Shown here in pieces: positions 7,776-16,619 of a DNA stretch of 64,000 bases. Every line of letters starts with the position of its first letter. The stretch's first letter is position 1. The position numbers and the translations under genes were made by a program. Origin of the DNA: Trinickia soli (lineage in GTDB: Bacteria; Pseudomonadota; Gammaproteobacteria; Burkholderiales; Burkholderiaceae). The notes under the pieces are model-generated. The model did no database searches and was not told the origin of the DNA. It saw only the letters and a program-made list of their open reading frames with translations. The stretch is from assembly GCF_002879855.1 (NCBI RefSeq), contig NZ_PNYB01000001.1, forward strand, positions 434,001 to 498,000, given 5' to 3'.

Positions 7776-8816
7776 GGCACCCCCTTCCTTTGCGAGCATC
7801 GCGTTCGCTTTGATCACATAGTCGTTCGTATAGGTCTTGGCCAAATCGACCGGCTTGTCGATCTTGCCTGCCAGCTTTTCGACAGCGAGGACGGTCTCAG
7901 GGCCATTCTTGGGCATCATGCCATCGGGAAGGAATTGGCCCTTATCCTGCGCAAGCGCATCGACGTACTCCTGTTTCGTCGAAAGCTGATTGCTGACGAA
8001 GTCAGGCGGCAGATGATCGGCGATATCGGAGGCGCTGTGCGTGTTGATCCAGTGCATCGTGGCGACCATCGCATTCACGACGGCTTGCGTCTCGGTGGGG
8101 TGGGCCTTCACCCAATCCGCGCGTGCGAGGACGCTGGCCGTGGGCCAATAACCGCCGAGCCACTTGTTGACACCGGGGCCCGTCGCCAGATCGATGGCCG
8201 AGACGCCGACCTTCATCTTCTCGACCGCGTTGACGGTCGGCTGCGTCGTCATACCGCAGACGATGCGGTGGTGCTTGAGCGCGCCGATCAGGGTCGGGCC
8301 CGCGCCTACGCCTACGCGTGTGAAGTCTTTCGACGTCAGGTGATAGCGCGCGGCCAGATAAAGCGTCAGGTCGTCGGTGCCCGAGCCGACGTCCGTCACG
8401 CCAACGGTCTTACCCTTCCAATCGGCCGGCGTCTTCACGCCCGAATCCGGCGTACACATTTCGCGCTCGCCCGGCGCTCCGCTCAACTGAACGATGTCGA
8501 TGACATCCTTGCCGTGCAGTTGGAAGTCGATCGTGTGCAGGTACCACGCACCCGCCATATCGACTTGACCTGACACCACCGCCTCCTCTGCGCCGACGCC
8601 GCCGGCCGTTTCGGTGCTCAACTGCATATCGACGCCGTACTTCTTGAAGTACCCCAGGTTTTGGGCCAACTGATAAGGCAGATAGATCTGCTTGTCGATG
8701 CCTCCCACCATCAGCGAGACTTTCGGCAGCGGGGCGGCCATGGCGGCCGAACTAAACACTCCGGCTGCGCAAGCCAAACCGGCCAACAACATCGTCGCGC
8801 GTGATTTCTGCTTCAT
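7767..8816 (-). CDS. NMT1/SsuA-type substrate-binding protein of the ABC importer
   Basis: A 349-residue periplasmic binding protein, last of the ATPase-permease-binding-protein run. The start at 8816 (MKQKSRATMLL) is preferred because AAGGAG sits 9 nt before it; the upstream in-frame ATG at 8825 abuts that ribosome binding site. The signal peptide ends around AAMAAPLP. The mature part opens VSLMVGGIDKQIYLPYQLAQ and carries TPADWKGKTVGVTD and HTIDF, as in the paralogue at 794-1804. It delivers an unknown small organic acid, sulfonate or similar ligand to the permease at 8901-9785. Confidence 0.9.
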   Translation of the reverse strand: MKQKSRATMLLAGLACAAGVFSSAAMAAPLPKVSLMVGGIDKQIYLPYQLAQNLGYFKKYGVDMQLSTETAGGVGAEEAVVSGQVDMAGAWYLHTIDFQLHGKDVIDIVQLSGAPGEREMCTPDSGVKTPADWKGKTVGVTDVGSGTDDLTLYLAARYHLTSKDFTRVGVGAGPTLIGALKHHRIVCGMTTQPTVNAVEKMKVGVSAIDLATGPGVNKWLGGYWPTASVLARADWVKAHPTETQAVVNAMVATMHWINTHSASDIADHLPPDFVSNQLSTKQEYVDALAQDKGQFLPDGMMPKNGPETVLAVEKLAGKIDKPVDLAKTYTNDYVIKANAMLAKEGGAGK

Positions 8817-8839
8817 GACACACATCTCCTTGGTTATTG

Positions 8840-8860
8840 GAGATCCCGCGAGGGGATCTC
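8840..8860 (-). other. Intercistronic stem-loop between permease and binding protein
   Basis: Perfect 8-bp inverted repeat GAGATCCC / GGGATCTC with a 5-nt loop, placed 24 nt before the binding-protein start. Such hairpins often stabilise the downstream message so that the binding protein outnumbers the permease; that role is inference. Confidence 0.45.
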
Positions 8861-8900
8861 TTATGAAGTAGTCCTAACTGATTTTCACAAAACCCGGGCG

Positions 8901-9785
8901 TCAGATGCCGGGCCGATTGCCGTCGGACGCCGACGGCGGTTGCCACGACAGCAGTTTCTTTTCGAGCATCCCCATCAACACTTCCGCGCTGAGGGCGATG
9001 ATGCCGATGACGAGCATCGCGCCGAATACGCCGTTCGCGTCGAAGGTGTTTTGCGCCGTCGCAATCACGAGACCGAGGCCTTGCTGCGCACCGAGGAATT
9101 CGCCGACGATTGCGCCGATGATGGAGAAGCCGAGCGCCACGTGCAGGCTTGCGATGATCCACGTCATGGCCGAGGGAAACACGACGTGCCAGATCACCTG
9201 GAAGCGCGACGCGCCGAGGATGCGAACATTGGCGATCAGATTGCGATCGACGCTGCGCACGCCTTGGAACGCGTTGAAGAACACCACGAAGAACACGAGA
9301 ACCGCGGCCAGCACCACCTTCGACGGCATGCCCAGGCCGAGCCACATGACGAACACCGAGCCGAGCACGATTCGGGGCAGCGCGTTGACGACCTTGATGT
9401 ACGGGCCAACGACGTCGGCAAGATACGGAATCTCGCCCAACAGCACGCCGAAGAAGACGCCGCCCGCCACGCCGACGGCAAAACCGAGCAGCGACTCTTC
9501 CAGCGTCACCCAGATCTGCAGCCAGATCGAACCGTATGCCGTGCCCTTCTGCGCCCAGTCGGCGAGACGGGTGACGATCCCGCTAGGCGAGCCGAAGAAG
9601 AACGGATCGATGACGCCCCACGAGGTTAGCAGTTGCCAGCCGCCTACGATCAGCAGGAACAAGGCGATGCGTCCGATCAAGACATTGGTTTTGCGGCGTT
9701 GCGCCTTGCGCCGCGCGTTGCCCGCGACGTCGGCAGGGTCCGTCGGGCCGGGTTTCAGTTGCACGCTGGAGTTCATGCTGGTCAT
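8901..9785 (-). CDS. ABC transporter permease (TauC/SsuC type)
   Basis: A 294-residue inner-membrane permease with about six hydrophobic helices. It contains the EAA-type loop ILGASRFQVIWHVVFPSAMTWI, which contacts the ATPase, and a conserved C-terminal GQQGLGLVIATAQNTFD-like region typical of the BPD_transp_1 nitrate/sulfonate/taurine branch. The ATG at 9785 overlaps the ATPase stop as ATGA (9782-9785), indicating coupling. It forms the channel for ligand delivered by the binding protein at 7767-8816. Confidence 0.92.
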   Translation of the reverse strand: MTSMNSSVQLKPGPTDPADVAGNARRKAQRRKTNVLIGRIALFLLIVGGWQLLTSWGVIDPFFFGSPSGIVTRLADWAQKGTAYGSIWLQIWVTLEESLLGFAVGVAGGVFFGVLLGEIPYLADVVGPYIKVVNALPRIVLGSVFVMWLGLGMPSKVVLAAVLVFFVVFFNAFQGVRSVDRNLIANVRILGASRFQVIWHVVFPSAMTWIIASLHVALGFSIIGAIVGEFLGAQQGLGLVIATAQNTFDANGVFGAMLVIGIIALSAEVLMGMLEKKLLSWQPPSASDGNRPGI

Positions 9786-10624
9786 GCCGCATTCCCCTTG
9801 AGATTCGAAACGGAGGTCGTGCGCGAATAGGCTTGCTCTACTTCCTCGCGCAGGGACTCCCAAATTTGTTGATAGAGATCGAGGAAACGCGGGTGGAACC
9901 GAATTTCCTGCACTTCACCGCGCGGGCGCGGCAGATCGATATCGAAAACGGCTTTGACCGTGGCGGGGCCCGCCGTCATGACGACGACGCGGTCCGCCAA
10001 CGCGATGGCCTCTTCCAGGTCATGCGTGACGAAGATCACCGAAGGACGTGTGCGTTCCCATAGGCGCAACAACTCGTTGGACATGATCGCGCGCGTTTGC
10101 ACGTCGAGCGCCGAGAACGGCTCGTCCATGAGCAGCATCGACGGCTTGTTGATGAGCGCGGCCGCGAGGCTCACACGCTTGCGCATGCCGCCCGACAGTT
10201 GATAGGGGAAATAGTCTTCGAAACCTGCGAGACCGACGGTGCGCAGCCATTCACGCGCTTCCTCGGTGGCTTGCTTTTTCGGCACGCCGCGGAAGATCGG
10301 CCCGAGCGCGACGTTCTTCAGAATGGACTTCCACGGCAGCAACGCATCGCTCTGGAAGACGAAGCCCGCTCCGTTCGTGATGCCGTCTACCACTTCGCCC
10401 GACACACGCACGCAGCCGGCGCTCGGACGATAAAGTCCCGCCGCGAGTGTGAGCGTGGTGGACTTGCCGCAGCCGGTGGGGCCTACCACCGCGCAAAACA
10501 TTCCGGGCTCGATGACGAGGTCGACGTCGCGCAGAGCAGTCTTCTCGGAGCCGTCGCGCGTTGGAAAGCGCTTCGTTACCCCGGAGAACTGAACGCCTCC
10601 TCGCCGCGTAGATGTGTCTGACAT
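9782..10624 (-). CDS. ABC transporter ATP-binding protein (TauB/SsuB type)
   Basis: A 280-residue cytoplasmic ATPase. Walker A is GPTGCGKST (about residues 48-56), the Q-loop is in FVFQSDALLPW, the signature motif is LSGGMRKRV, Walker B is LLMDEPFSALD, and the switch histidine lies in VTHDLEEA. LPWKS after the Q-loop is typical of the nitrate/sulfonate/taurine importers. It is the first gene of the importer operon; AAGG lies a few bases before its ATG. Confidence 0.94.
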   Translation of the reverse strand: MSDTSTRRGGVQFSGVTKRFPTRDGSEKTALRDVDLVIEPGMFCAVVGPTGCGKSTTLTLAAGLYRPSAGCVRVSGEVVDGITNGAGFVFQSDALLPWKSILKNVALGPIFRGVPKKQATEEAREWLRTVGLAGFEDYFPYQLSGGMRKRVSLAAALINKPSMLLMDEPFSALDVQTRAIMSNELLRLWERTRPSVIFVTHDLEEAIALADRVVVMTAGPATVKAVFDIDLPRPRGEVQEIRFHPRFLDLYQQIWESLREEVEQAYSRTTSVSNLKGNAA

Positions 10625-10838
10625 AAAAAACCTTATTTCATGAGCCCATCGCCGATCGATGGGCGGATTGCATGGATGTTGCGCCGCCGGATTTTTCCGT
10701 TTCTCGCTTCTGCCCGATCGCCCTTGCAGGTGTTCGTCCGCTAACGAGACGGGAATCGGAAAAAGCGGCGACTACTTCTTGGTACAGCGGTCATTGTTCA
10801 AGTCTCAAGTCGCGATTGAGTAAGCGGGGATCTCCCTT

Positions 10839-10876
10839 AAAAGGCGGCATACAGGACCGGATTTCCGTATGCCGCC
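10839..10876 (-). terminator. Rho-independent terminator of the porin gene
   Basis: On the minus strand, 22 bp after the porin stop, a perfect 10-bp stem GGCGGCATAC / GTATGCCGCC is followed directly by TTTT. The remaining 10625-10838 between this and the ABC operon has no gene I can support; it should contain the promoter of that operon. Confidence 0.85.
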
Positions 10877-10897
10877 GAAGCCGAAGTAGCGGGCTTT

Positions 10898-12397
10898 TTA
10901 GAAGTGCCAGATACCGCCTGCTTCCATACGCCAAGCCGATTGAGTGCCAAGGCCCGTGCCGGATTGGAACGTCTTTTGGCCGTACATCGCTTCGAGGCCG
11001 ACGTCGACCGTCGGGACCGGGCGGTAGATCAGATTGACGTGCGCCGTTTTCGTTGTGACGGCATTGGTCGGATCGATGGGCAAGAACGAAGCGAGGTGCT
11101 GGTGGTTGTAGCCGAGGCCGACGTTCGAGCGCAGCTTGGGCGTCCACCAATGTTGGAAGAACAGTTCGGCGCCCGCGTCGGCCTGGATCTCGATGTTCGT
11201 GGCACCGGTGGGGTTCGCCGTCGTACCGTTGTTGACTGCGAGCACGGATGCGACGTTTGCGCCGAAATCGTCAGGCAGGTAGCGGCCCAGCGCGCCGTAC
11301 CAGACCTGGCCGCCGAAGTTGTCCTTGCTGTGCGGCAGGTTGAACGTGACACCCATCAAGGCAGCTGCACCGAACTTGGTTTTGCGCGCTCCGTTCTGAT
11401 CCGTGAAGCCGAGATCGCGGGCGAGGCCCGAGACCTGGAAGTGGCCCCAGTTGCCCTCGCGTTCGTACTTCACCGAAAGATCGGGTAGCGGATTTGTCTT
11501 GGTATTGGCCTCGATGTTGTCGCGCGTGTCTTGATAGCCCGTTTGCGGGTTTTCCAACGCGAAAGACAACGCACCGCCCTTACCGAGCGGCATCGTGTAT
11601 CGGATCTGCGGCGTGCGGGCGGCGGGCAGGCCGGCGGGGCCTGCATTGTCGAACGATTCCAACGAGTCCGGATCGTCGATGAAGTTCGAATTGGCCATAC
11701 CGACGAGGAACGGCCCGATCGTGCCGTATGCGGTAACGATCCGTGCGCCCCAGCTGTTGTTCTGAAGCGCTTGGTTGTTGTCGCCGCCCGCAGTGAAACC
11801 GTAGAAGTCTAAGCCGAAGTTCGTCGTGATATTGCCGTATGGGCTTGGCGTGCTCGATCCGACGACCAGGCGCGAGACTTTATCCTGAAAGTGGAACGTG
11901 CGTTCCGATTGCGCACGGGCATTACTGCCTTTGGGATCCAAATTGCCGATTGCGAATTTAGGCCCGAGATTTTCTGTCGGATCGTAAATGCCTTGAAAGT
12001 TGATGAAGCCGCCGATACTGAGCGAAGTGTTGGTTCCGGGAACGATGAACGAATGCGGCATGGTTCCGCGCCGCACGTATTCCGCAGACGCGCTCAACTG
12101 CTCTGCCTTCATGGGAGTGAGTTCAACGCCGGGCGCCTGCGCAACGGCAACGGGCTGAGCCAATTGCTTGGCTTGCTGCGCTTGGGTGGTCGCTTGTTGC
12201 GCCTGCGTGGCCTTCAGTTGTGCAATCTGCGCCGACAGATCATGGATTTCCGCTTCGAGCTGACTCAGCTGATCCGCGTGTGCAGCCGGTGCGACAGCCA
12301 GTCCGGCGAGGGCAAAGCACATCAATTGCGCCGCTATCGATGTTGGCTTCCTAGTCCACCGCTGCCGTTGGTCGATCGAATTCGCCCACCTATTCAT
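10898..12397 (-). CDS. DcaP-like outer-membrane porin
   Basis: A 499-residue outer-membrane protein. The start at 12397 is set by GGAGAC just upstream. A signal peptide ends at APAAHA before DQLSQLEAE, then a short coiled coil with Gln/Ala repeats (LSAQIAQLKATQAQQ), as in DcaP-type trimeric porins, then a beta-barrel ending in the canonical aromatic residue (GGIWHF). DcaP homologues take up dicarboxylates and phthalate-like acids, which fits the TctDE-like pair and the ABC importer nearby; the ligand here is not known. It is preceded by module C1 and closed by a strong terminator. Confidence 0.85.
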   Translation of the reverse strand: MNRWANSIDQRQRWTRKPTSIAAQLMCFALAGLAVAPAAHADQLSQLEAEIHDLSAQIAQLKATQAQQATTQAQQAKQLAQPVAVAQAPGVELTPMKAEQLSASAEYVRRGTMPHSFIVPGTNTSLSIGGFINFQGIYDPTENLGPKFAIGNLDPKGSNARAQSERTFHFQDKVSRLVVGSSTPSPYGNITTNFGLDFYGFTAGGDNNQALQNNSWGARIVTAYGTIGPFLVGMANSNFIDDPDSLESFDNAGPAGLPAARTPQIRYTMPLGKGGALSFALENPQTGYQDTRDNIEANTKTNPLPDLSVKYEREGNWGHFQVSGLARDLGFTDQNGARKTKFGAAALMGVTFNLPHSKDNFGGQVWYGALGRYLPDDFGANVASVLAVNNGTTANPTGATNIEIQADAGAELFFQHWWTPKLRSNVGLGYNHQHLASFLPIDPTNAVTTKTAHVNLIYRPVPTVDVGLEAMYGQKTFQSGTGLGTQSAWRMEAGGIWHF

Positions 12398-12431
12398 CAA
12401 TGTCTCCTGCATCTGATTGTTTTCGCCAGTG

Positions 12432-12460
12432 CTGCTCGTGGAGTCATTGCCGACGAGCAG
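12432..12460. other. Stem-loop in the porin leader
   Basis: Perfect 8-bp stem CTGCTCGT / ACGAGCAG with a 13-nt loop between module C1 and the porin start. It occupies the same relative place as the 7218-7249 hairpin beside module C2. Confidence 0.4.
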
Positions 12461-12467
12461 TGACCGA

Positions 12468-12533
12468 ATGGTAGGGAGCGCAAGCTGTCTACCGGCTGTC
12501 AGGAAACGCCGATCTCCGTCGGTAATTACCCCA
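12468..12533 (-). promoter_or_regulatory. Module C1: GCTGTC direct-repeat operator and promoter upstream of the porin gene
   Basis: Half-sites GCTGTC at 12484-12489 and 12495-12500, 11 bp apart, in a context nearly identical to 7258-7324. A TACCAT hexamer follows on the minus strand, about 70 nt before the porin ATG, in a suitable place for a -10. The spacing CTGTCnn-N4-CTGTCnn also equals that of a Pho box, so phosphate control is an alternative to the nearby TctD-like regulator. Confidence 0.55.
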
Positions 12534-12573
12534 TACGCTTGCGGATCGAGATGCCGGCCAACGCTGTTGTTAC

Positions 12574-12598
12574 AAAGCTGTCTGCCGCTGACAGCTTT
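12574..12598. promoter_or_regulatory. Inverted-repeat variant of the GCTGTC motif upstream of the second chemoreceptor
   Basis: Perfect inverted repeat AAAGCTGTC / GACAGCTTT with a 7-nt centre, 69 bp before the MCP start. Its left half continues CTGTCTgCCG as in C1. It may be an operator for the chemoreceptor. A T-rich stretch follows (CTTTCTTT), so a weak terminator is the alternative reading. Confidence 0.4.
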
Positions 12599-12666
12599 CT
12601 TTGGAAGGCGTTGAATACAATGCGGCAAAACGATTGAGTGCAGAGTTGGAGACCAAGAGCGCTTTT

Positions 12667-14238
12667 ATGAGAACGATCAAATCGAAGATCTACGCTTCGT
12701 TTATTGCTTGCATCGCGTTGATGATTGCCATTGGGTTATCGGGGCTCTTGGGGGCTTGGCGAATCTCGAGAAACAGTGAGGATTCGTATTCATCCGTTAC
12801 GGTGCCGATCGTTCAGCTTTCCAAGGTGCTGGCGCACCAGCTTAAGGTCCGCGTTGCGTTGCGCCGTATGCAGGCGTTGCGCTCGGATACCGGTGTGCGG
12901 AAAAGCCTGCCGGGATTGCAGACGGATCTGGGAGCCCTCGACAAGCAATGGGGCCTCTACGCTCGAGGAAACGTGAATGACGAGCAAGAGCGGGCGATCG
13001 TCGCGCAAATCACGCGGGAATTGCCTTCGTTCATGGCGAAGGTGGACAGCATCATCGGCACGCTCAAGGCCGATAACTTCGATGCGGCGGACGACGCCAT
13101 CGCATCGGCCGAGCAGACTTCCGATGCCCTCGGCGCGGCACTCGAGAAGGATGCTGCGCTCAATGCGGAAAAGGCGCTGCGATTCGCGAGCGACAGCAAG
13201 TCCACGTTCGATCGCGTGCTATGGATCAGCATCGCCTTCATCGTGGTGGGCGTGTTGATCGGGGCTGGTGTGTCGATCTCCCTCGGGCGCGCGATCACCG
13301 CGCCGCTAGGCGCGGCCATCGATATCGCCGAGCAGATCGCCGATGGCAAGCTCGATAATCGGCTTTCGACATCGAGTCGAGACGAGTTCGGCAAGTTGAT
13401 CGATGCCTTGCGCAAGATGGACGCGCAGCTCAGCAAGACGGTGCGCGACATCATGGCGAGTTCGGAGACGGTCAGCTTGGCGGCGGACGAAATCGCCAGC
13501 GGCAACGTCGATCTTTCGGCTCGCACGGAAACACAGGCGGCTTCGCTGGAGCAGACGGCGTCGAGCATGACTCAGTTGACGGAAACGGTAAAGCACAATG
13601 CCGACAATTCGCGCCAGGCGAACGCTCTTGCCGCGAACGCGACGTCGATGGCCGATGCGGGCAATCGGGTCGTGCAGAACATGGTCGGCACGATTGCAAG
13701 GATCAGCGAAAGCTCGACGAAGATCTCGGACATCACGGGCGTGATCGAGGGAATCGCGTTCCAGACGAATATTCTCGCGCTCAATGCGGCGGTGGAGGCA
13801 GCGCGGGCGGGCGAGCAGGGCCGGGGGTTTGCCGTGGTCGCGGCCGAGGTGCGCAGCCTGGCACAGCGCTCGGCCGCTGCCGCGAAGGAGATCAAGGAGT
13901 TGATCGGAACGTCCGTCGATATGATCGAAGACGGGTCGAGGCAGGCGGCCGACGTCGGCACGACGATGGAGGAAGTCAAGAATGCGATCAAGCGAGTCGC
14001 CGAAACGATCGGGGACATCGCAATTGCTTCCGACGAGCAAAGCCGCGGGATCGAACAGGTGAGCCGGGCCGTCGTGCAAATGGACGACGTGACGCAGCAT
14101 AACGCCGCACTGGTCGAGCAGGCCGCTGCAGCTGCTCAGTCGTTGAAGGAACAAGCCGGTAAGCTCCGAACGGCTGTGTCGTCATTCAGGCTCGAGCAGG
14201 GCAGTCCCCACGGATATGTCACCGGGGTAGCGTCGTGA
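12667..14238 (+). CDS. Methyl-accepting chemotaxis protein
   Basis: A 523-residue chemoreceptor transcribed away from the porin gene. The start [11 protein letters not shown] at 12667 directly precedes TM1 (about residues 10-32); a TTG further upstream is less likely. A periplasmic four-helix-bundle region follows (4HB_MCP type), with TM2 at about 190-212, a HAMP segment ([15 protein letters not shown]) and the signalling tip [16 protein letters not shown]. There is no CheR/CheB pentapeptide at the C-terminus. It is the second chemoreceptor of the block and may report the same ligand as the importer and porin (inference from position). Confidence 0.93.
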   Translation: MRTIKSKIYASFIACIALMIAIGLSGLLGAWRISRNSEDSYSSVTVPIVQLSKVLAHQLKVRVALRRMQALRSDTGVRKSLPGLQTDLGALDKQWGLYARGNVNDEQERAIVAQITRELPSFMAKVDSIIGTLKADNFDAADDAIASAEQTSDALGAALEKDAALNAEKALRFASDSKSTFDRVLWISIAFIVVGVLIGAGVSISLGRAITAPLGAAIDIAEQIADGKLDNRLSTSSRDEFGKLIDALRKMDAQLSKTVRDIMASSETVSLAADEIASGNVDLSARTETQAASLEQTASSMTQLTETVKHNADNSRQANALAANATSMADAGNRVVQNMVGTIARISESSTKISDITGVIEGIAFQTNILALNAAVEAARAGEQGRGFAVVAAEVRSLAQRSAAAAKEIKELIGTSVDMIEDGSRQAADVGTTMEEVKNAIKRVAETIGDIAIASDEQSRGIEQVSRAVVQMDDVTQHNAALVEQAAAAAQSLKEQAGKLRTAVSSFRLEQGSPHGYVTGVAS

Positions 14239-14276
14239 CGTCCCTTTGGTCGAGCCCTGGCACGAAAGGCGAGCGC

Positions 14277-14486
14277 TTAGCCGCGGCCGCGCGAGCCGTC
14301 GCTGCCGAAGCCAGTGCCCCAGCCGCCGTAATGGCCGTCCGCGCCATAGAGGCCATGTGCGGAGGTCGAAGCGCTGGGCAGACCGGAAGCTGCCGTCGTA
14401 CAGCCGGCAAACAGGCTAAGGGCGAGCAGGGCAGCGATGCTCGCCAGGATCCGTCTGGACGGGAAAAGATGGGTTGATGATGTCAT
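14277..14486 (-). CDS. Small glycine-rich lipoprotein
   Basis: A 69-residue protein with an AGGAG ribosome binding site 7 nt before the ATG at 14486. It has an Arg-Arg N-region, a hydrophobic core and a lipobox LFAGC (Cys29), so it should be lipidated by Lgt/LspA. The mature part is short and rich in Gly and Tyr (GADGHYGGWGTGFG). No domain is recognised. It stands alone, convergent with the chemoreceptor gene, and probably sits in the outer membrane. Confidence 0.7.
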   Translation of the reverse strand: MTSSTHLFPSRRILASIAALLALSLFAGCTTAASGLPSASTSAHGLYGADGHYGGWGTGFGSDGSRGRG

Positions 14487-14530
14487 GGCAAACTCCTGTT
14501 CATTGCGGTGTTGGCCCCGGGAGGCGCCCC

Positions 14531-14623
14531 TTAGGGATGGATGGGTAAGAGCAAATCGCGGGCCTTCACCTGTGGTGGCTTTGGCGCGCTGTAGAAGTCC
14601 CGTCCGAGGCGTGTGGAATCCAT
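14531..14623 (-). pseudogene. N-terminal remnant resembling 3-methyladenine DNA glycosylase (Mpg)
   Basis: A 30-codon frame reading MDSTRLGRDFYSAP...VKARDLLLPIHP then stop. L.R.FY..P....ARDLL is the usual opening of Mpg-type glycosylases (normally about 200 residues, continuing ARDLLGK.L). Only this opening is left, directly beside transposase debris, so I read it as a gene cut by insertion or deletion. Chance similarity cannot be excluded at this length. Confidence 0.3.
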
Positions 14624-14683
14624 TATCGTGCACGCACCTTAAGCATCGAGCTCGCGCACGCTCATGCTGATCATGCCGCTGTT

Positions 14684-14900
14684 GGTGTTGTTGGCCACGA
14701 TGGACTCCCGCGAGCGGTCGATCGGCACGCGTCCGGACGCCGAGCTCGTGAATAGCATGCTGGATGCGGCGATCGAGATGGTGGCGGATATTAACGCCCA
14801 GCCTGTCCTTCACTCCGATCGAGGCGCCCACTATCGCTGGCCCGGGTGGCTCTCGCGGAGTCCGCTCGAATACCGAGAGAGCCTCGGCCTTGCGGCGTAA
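14684..14900 (+). pseudogene. IS3-family transposase remnant
   Basis: An open frame whose middle reads HSDRGAHYRWPGW, the catalytic-core segment around the second Asp of IS3/IS150-type OrfB transposases, preceded by GTRPDAELVNSMLDAAI, also typical. Only about 65 residues survive; the catalytic Glu, the N-terminal part and OrfA are missing and the end is out of register. It is inactive debris at the edge of the insertion zone. Confidence 0.65.
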
Positions 14901-14928
14901 CCCAGTCCAAGATTTTAGCCGCACCCCC

Positions 14929-14957
14929 GAAGCGGACATTACTAAAAAGCTCTAACA
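14929..14957. mobile_element. 29-bp right-end remnant of a second copy of the ISNCY-like element
   Basis: This stretch (GAAGCGGACATT through GCTCTAACA) is identical to the right terminus of the intact element at 16591-16619 and, like it, is followed at once by CCCAT. It is therefore the leftover end of another copy inserted at the same place or of a tandem copy, truncated on its left. Confidence 0.7.
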
Positions 14958-14962
14958 CCCAT

Positions 14963-16619
14963 TGTCAAAGCCAGATTCAAATGTCCGGGGGCTGGCTAAA
15001 TAGAAATGTCCGGTTTTAAGGTTGTGTTTCTTTCGGTTTCAAAGGCAAAGAGCGCAGAAGAAAGATACCTGAACGGGCAGGGCGCTTACGTCTCAAGTGC
15101 TCACCCTGGCAGACCGACGCCCTGGTTTTGAACGTTGGGCGGGGCTCAACTGCACGATTACGTCGTTCAGATCGGTTTGCGTGAATTCGCGCTGTTTCTT
15201 CGTACCCGGCGCCCGTTCAGCTTTGCGCACAGCGACACCGCGATTCGTGCGCGAAGGCGAACCCGAGGCGCGGCGATCATCGCGCTGCGCCTGCAGCGCC
15301 TGCGCAACCTGTAGCACATGGCTCAGGCGCTTGTGCTCAACGACCACGCCCTGATCGATCTCGGCCAACCGGTCGTACTGCCGATATGGCAGCACACGGT
15401 CGTCAGCGCGAATCTCGATGCGCCCATCGGGGTACTCCCACACCTCGATATAGCGGCCGATCAGCTTGCGGTTGGGCAGGGTGTCCTCCAGCAGATACAT
15501 CACCCGGTCGTATTGCACCGTGAGCGACTTCGTTACGCGCCGGGTCTCGCGCCACGTCATCAGCAAGTCCAAATCCTCATCGTCGCGCAGCGGCCGATGC
15601 GCATCAAAGCTGCTCTTGGGTGGCTTCGCAAAACGCGCGTTGTAAGCAGCCATAAAGGAGGGGGCCCAGGCGTTGGCTTCGGCGACCGTGCTGATATTGC
15701 GCAAGCGCAACTCCTTCACCAGCCGATCTTGCAGCGTCAGATGCGCGCGCTCCACGCGCCCCTTGGCCGAGCTGCTGTTGGCGCAGAACGTGTCGATATT
15801 GAGCTCGTACATCGCGCGCCCGAAGTGCGTCACGCTGCTACCTGTCTTGCCAGCAGCGGTGCTGCGAAACACGCTGGCCTTGTCGCTGTAGAACGCTCCA
15901 GGCTTGCCGTAGCGCTCCAGGTAGGCGCGCGTCGCCTCAAAATAGCTGAACGTCGATTCGCTCGCCGTGAAATACACGTGCATCAATCGACTCGTCGCAT
16001 CGTCCACGTAGACCAGCAGCGTACAGGCTGGCGCCCGATCCTCGAACCAGCGGTGGTCGCTGCCATCGATCTGGATCAGCTCGCCCAAACAGGCCCGGCG
16101 TGCCCGCGGCTGATAAACCTTCGGTGGTCGCTGCCGGCGCGGTACCCAGAAGCCGGCCTCCGTCATGAGCCGCCTGACCGTTTCCTTGGCCAGCCGGATA
16201 CCGTGGCACTCCCAAAGCTTCTCGCAGGCCAGCGTCGGCCCGAAATCGGCGTAGCGATCACGAATGATCGCCAGCACCCGGGCTGCGAGATCCCCGTCAA
16301 GTCGACGATTGCCGGGCTTGCTTCGATGACCAGAAACCAGCCCGGCCGGCCCGTGTTCCCGAAACCGGGCAGCCAGACGACGAATCTGTCGCGTCGTCAG
16401 CTCCAGCCGATCGGCGGCACGCCATGGCTGGAGCTTGCCGTCCACTACATCCTGAATGACCTTGAATCGGTCCAGCTCGCGCATCGTCATCGTGATCCGT
16501 TCTGTCGCAGCCATCGAAGCCCCCAGCACTGGATTTCCAGCGGCCGGTCAGCTTACGATGGATCGAAAAGCGGACATTTCTAAGTAGCCAGAAGCGGACA
16601 TTACTAAAAAGCTCTAACA
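14963..16619. mobile_element. Intact ISNCY-like insertion sequence, 1657 bp
   Basis: The ends are TGTCAAAGC at the left and GCTCTAACA (reverse TGTTAGAGC) at the right. About 55 bp of each end align as imperfect inverted repeats that include two copies of AATGTCCG and the block CTGGCTA..TAGAAATGTCCG. Both sides are flanked by CCCAT (14958-14962 and 16620-16624), a 5-bp target duplication. One transposase gene fills the interior. The element sits 1 bp from a dif-like site and the prophage. Confidence 0.8.
15093..16514 (-). CDS. ISNCY-family transposase
   Basis: A 473-residue DDE transposase. An N-terminal helix-turn-helix region (TTRQIRRLAARFREHGPAGLVSGHR) is followed by an integrase core with LGELIQIDGSDH (first Asp), GAFYSDKASVF (second Asp) and NSSSAKGRVERAH (catalytic Glu). 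A C-terminal domain follows with a basic, low-complexity tail. The start at 16514 has a GGGGG-rich stretch upstream; a GTG at 16529 is possible. No frameshift is seen, so it may be active. The single long ORF, rather than an istA/istB pair, is why I prefer ISNCY over IS21. Confidence 0.85.
   Translation of the reverse strand: MAATERITMTMRELDRFKVIQDVVDGKLQPWRAADRLELTTRQIRRLAARFREHGPAGLVSGHRSKPGNRRLDGDLAARVLAIIRDRYADFGPTLACEKLWECHGIRLAKETVRRLMTEAGFWVPRRQRPPKVYQPRARRACLGELIQIDGSDHRWFEDRAPACTLLVYVDDATSRLMHVYFTASESTFSYFEATRAYLERYGKPGAFYSDKASVFRSTAAGKTGSSVTHFGRAMYELNIDTFCANSSSAKGRVERAHLTLQDRLVKELRLRNISTVAEANAWAPSFMAAYNARFAKPPKSSFDAHRPLRDDEDLDLLMTWRETRRVTKSLTVQYDRVMYLLEDTLPNRKLIGRYIEVWEYPDGRIEIRADDRVLPYRQYDRLAEIDQGVVVEHKRLSHVLQVAQALQAQRDDRRASGSPSRTNRGVAVRKAERAPGTKKQREFTQTDLNDVIVQLSPAQRSKPGRRSARVST

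Noticed and set aside
12484-12500. Sigma-54 promoter (GG-N10-GC) on the minus strand in module C1.
   Set aside because: C2, otherwise nearly identical, has AG instead of the invariant GG, so the motif is not conserved.
14963-16619. IS21-type element because of TGT/ACA ends and repeated terminal motifs.
   Set aside because: Only one transposase gene is present, with no istB-like ATPase, and the protein matches the ISNCY layout.
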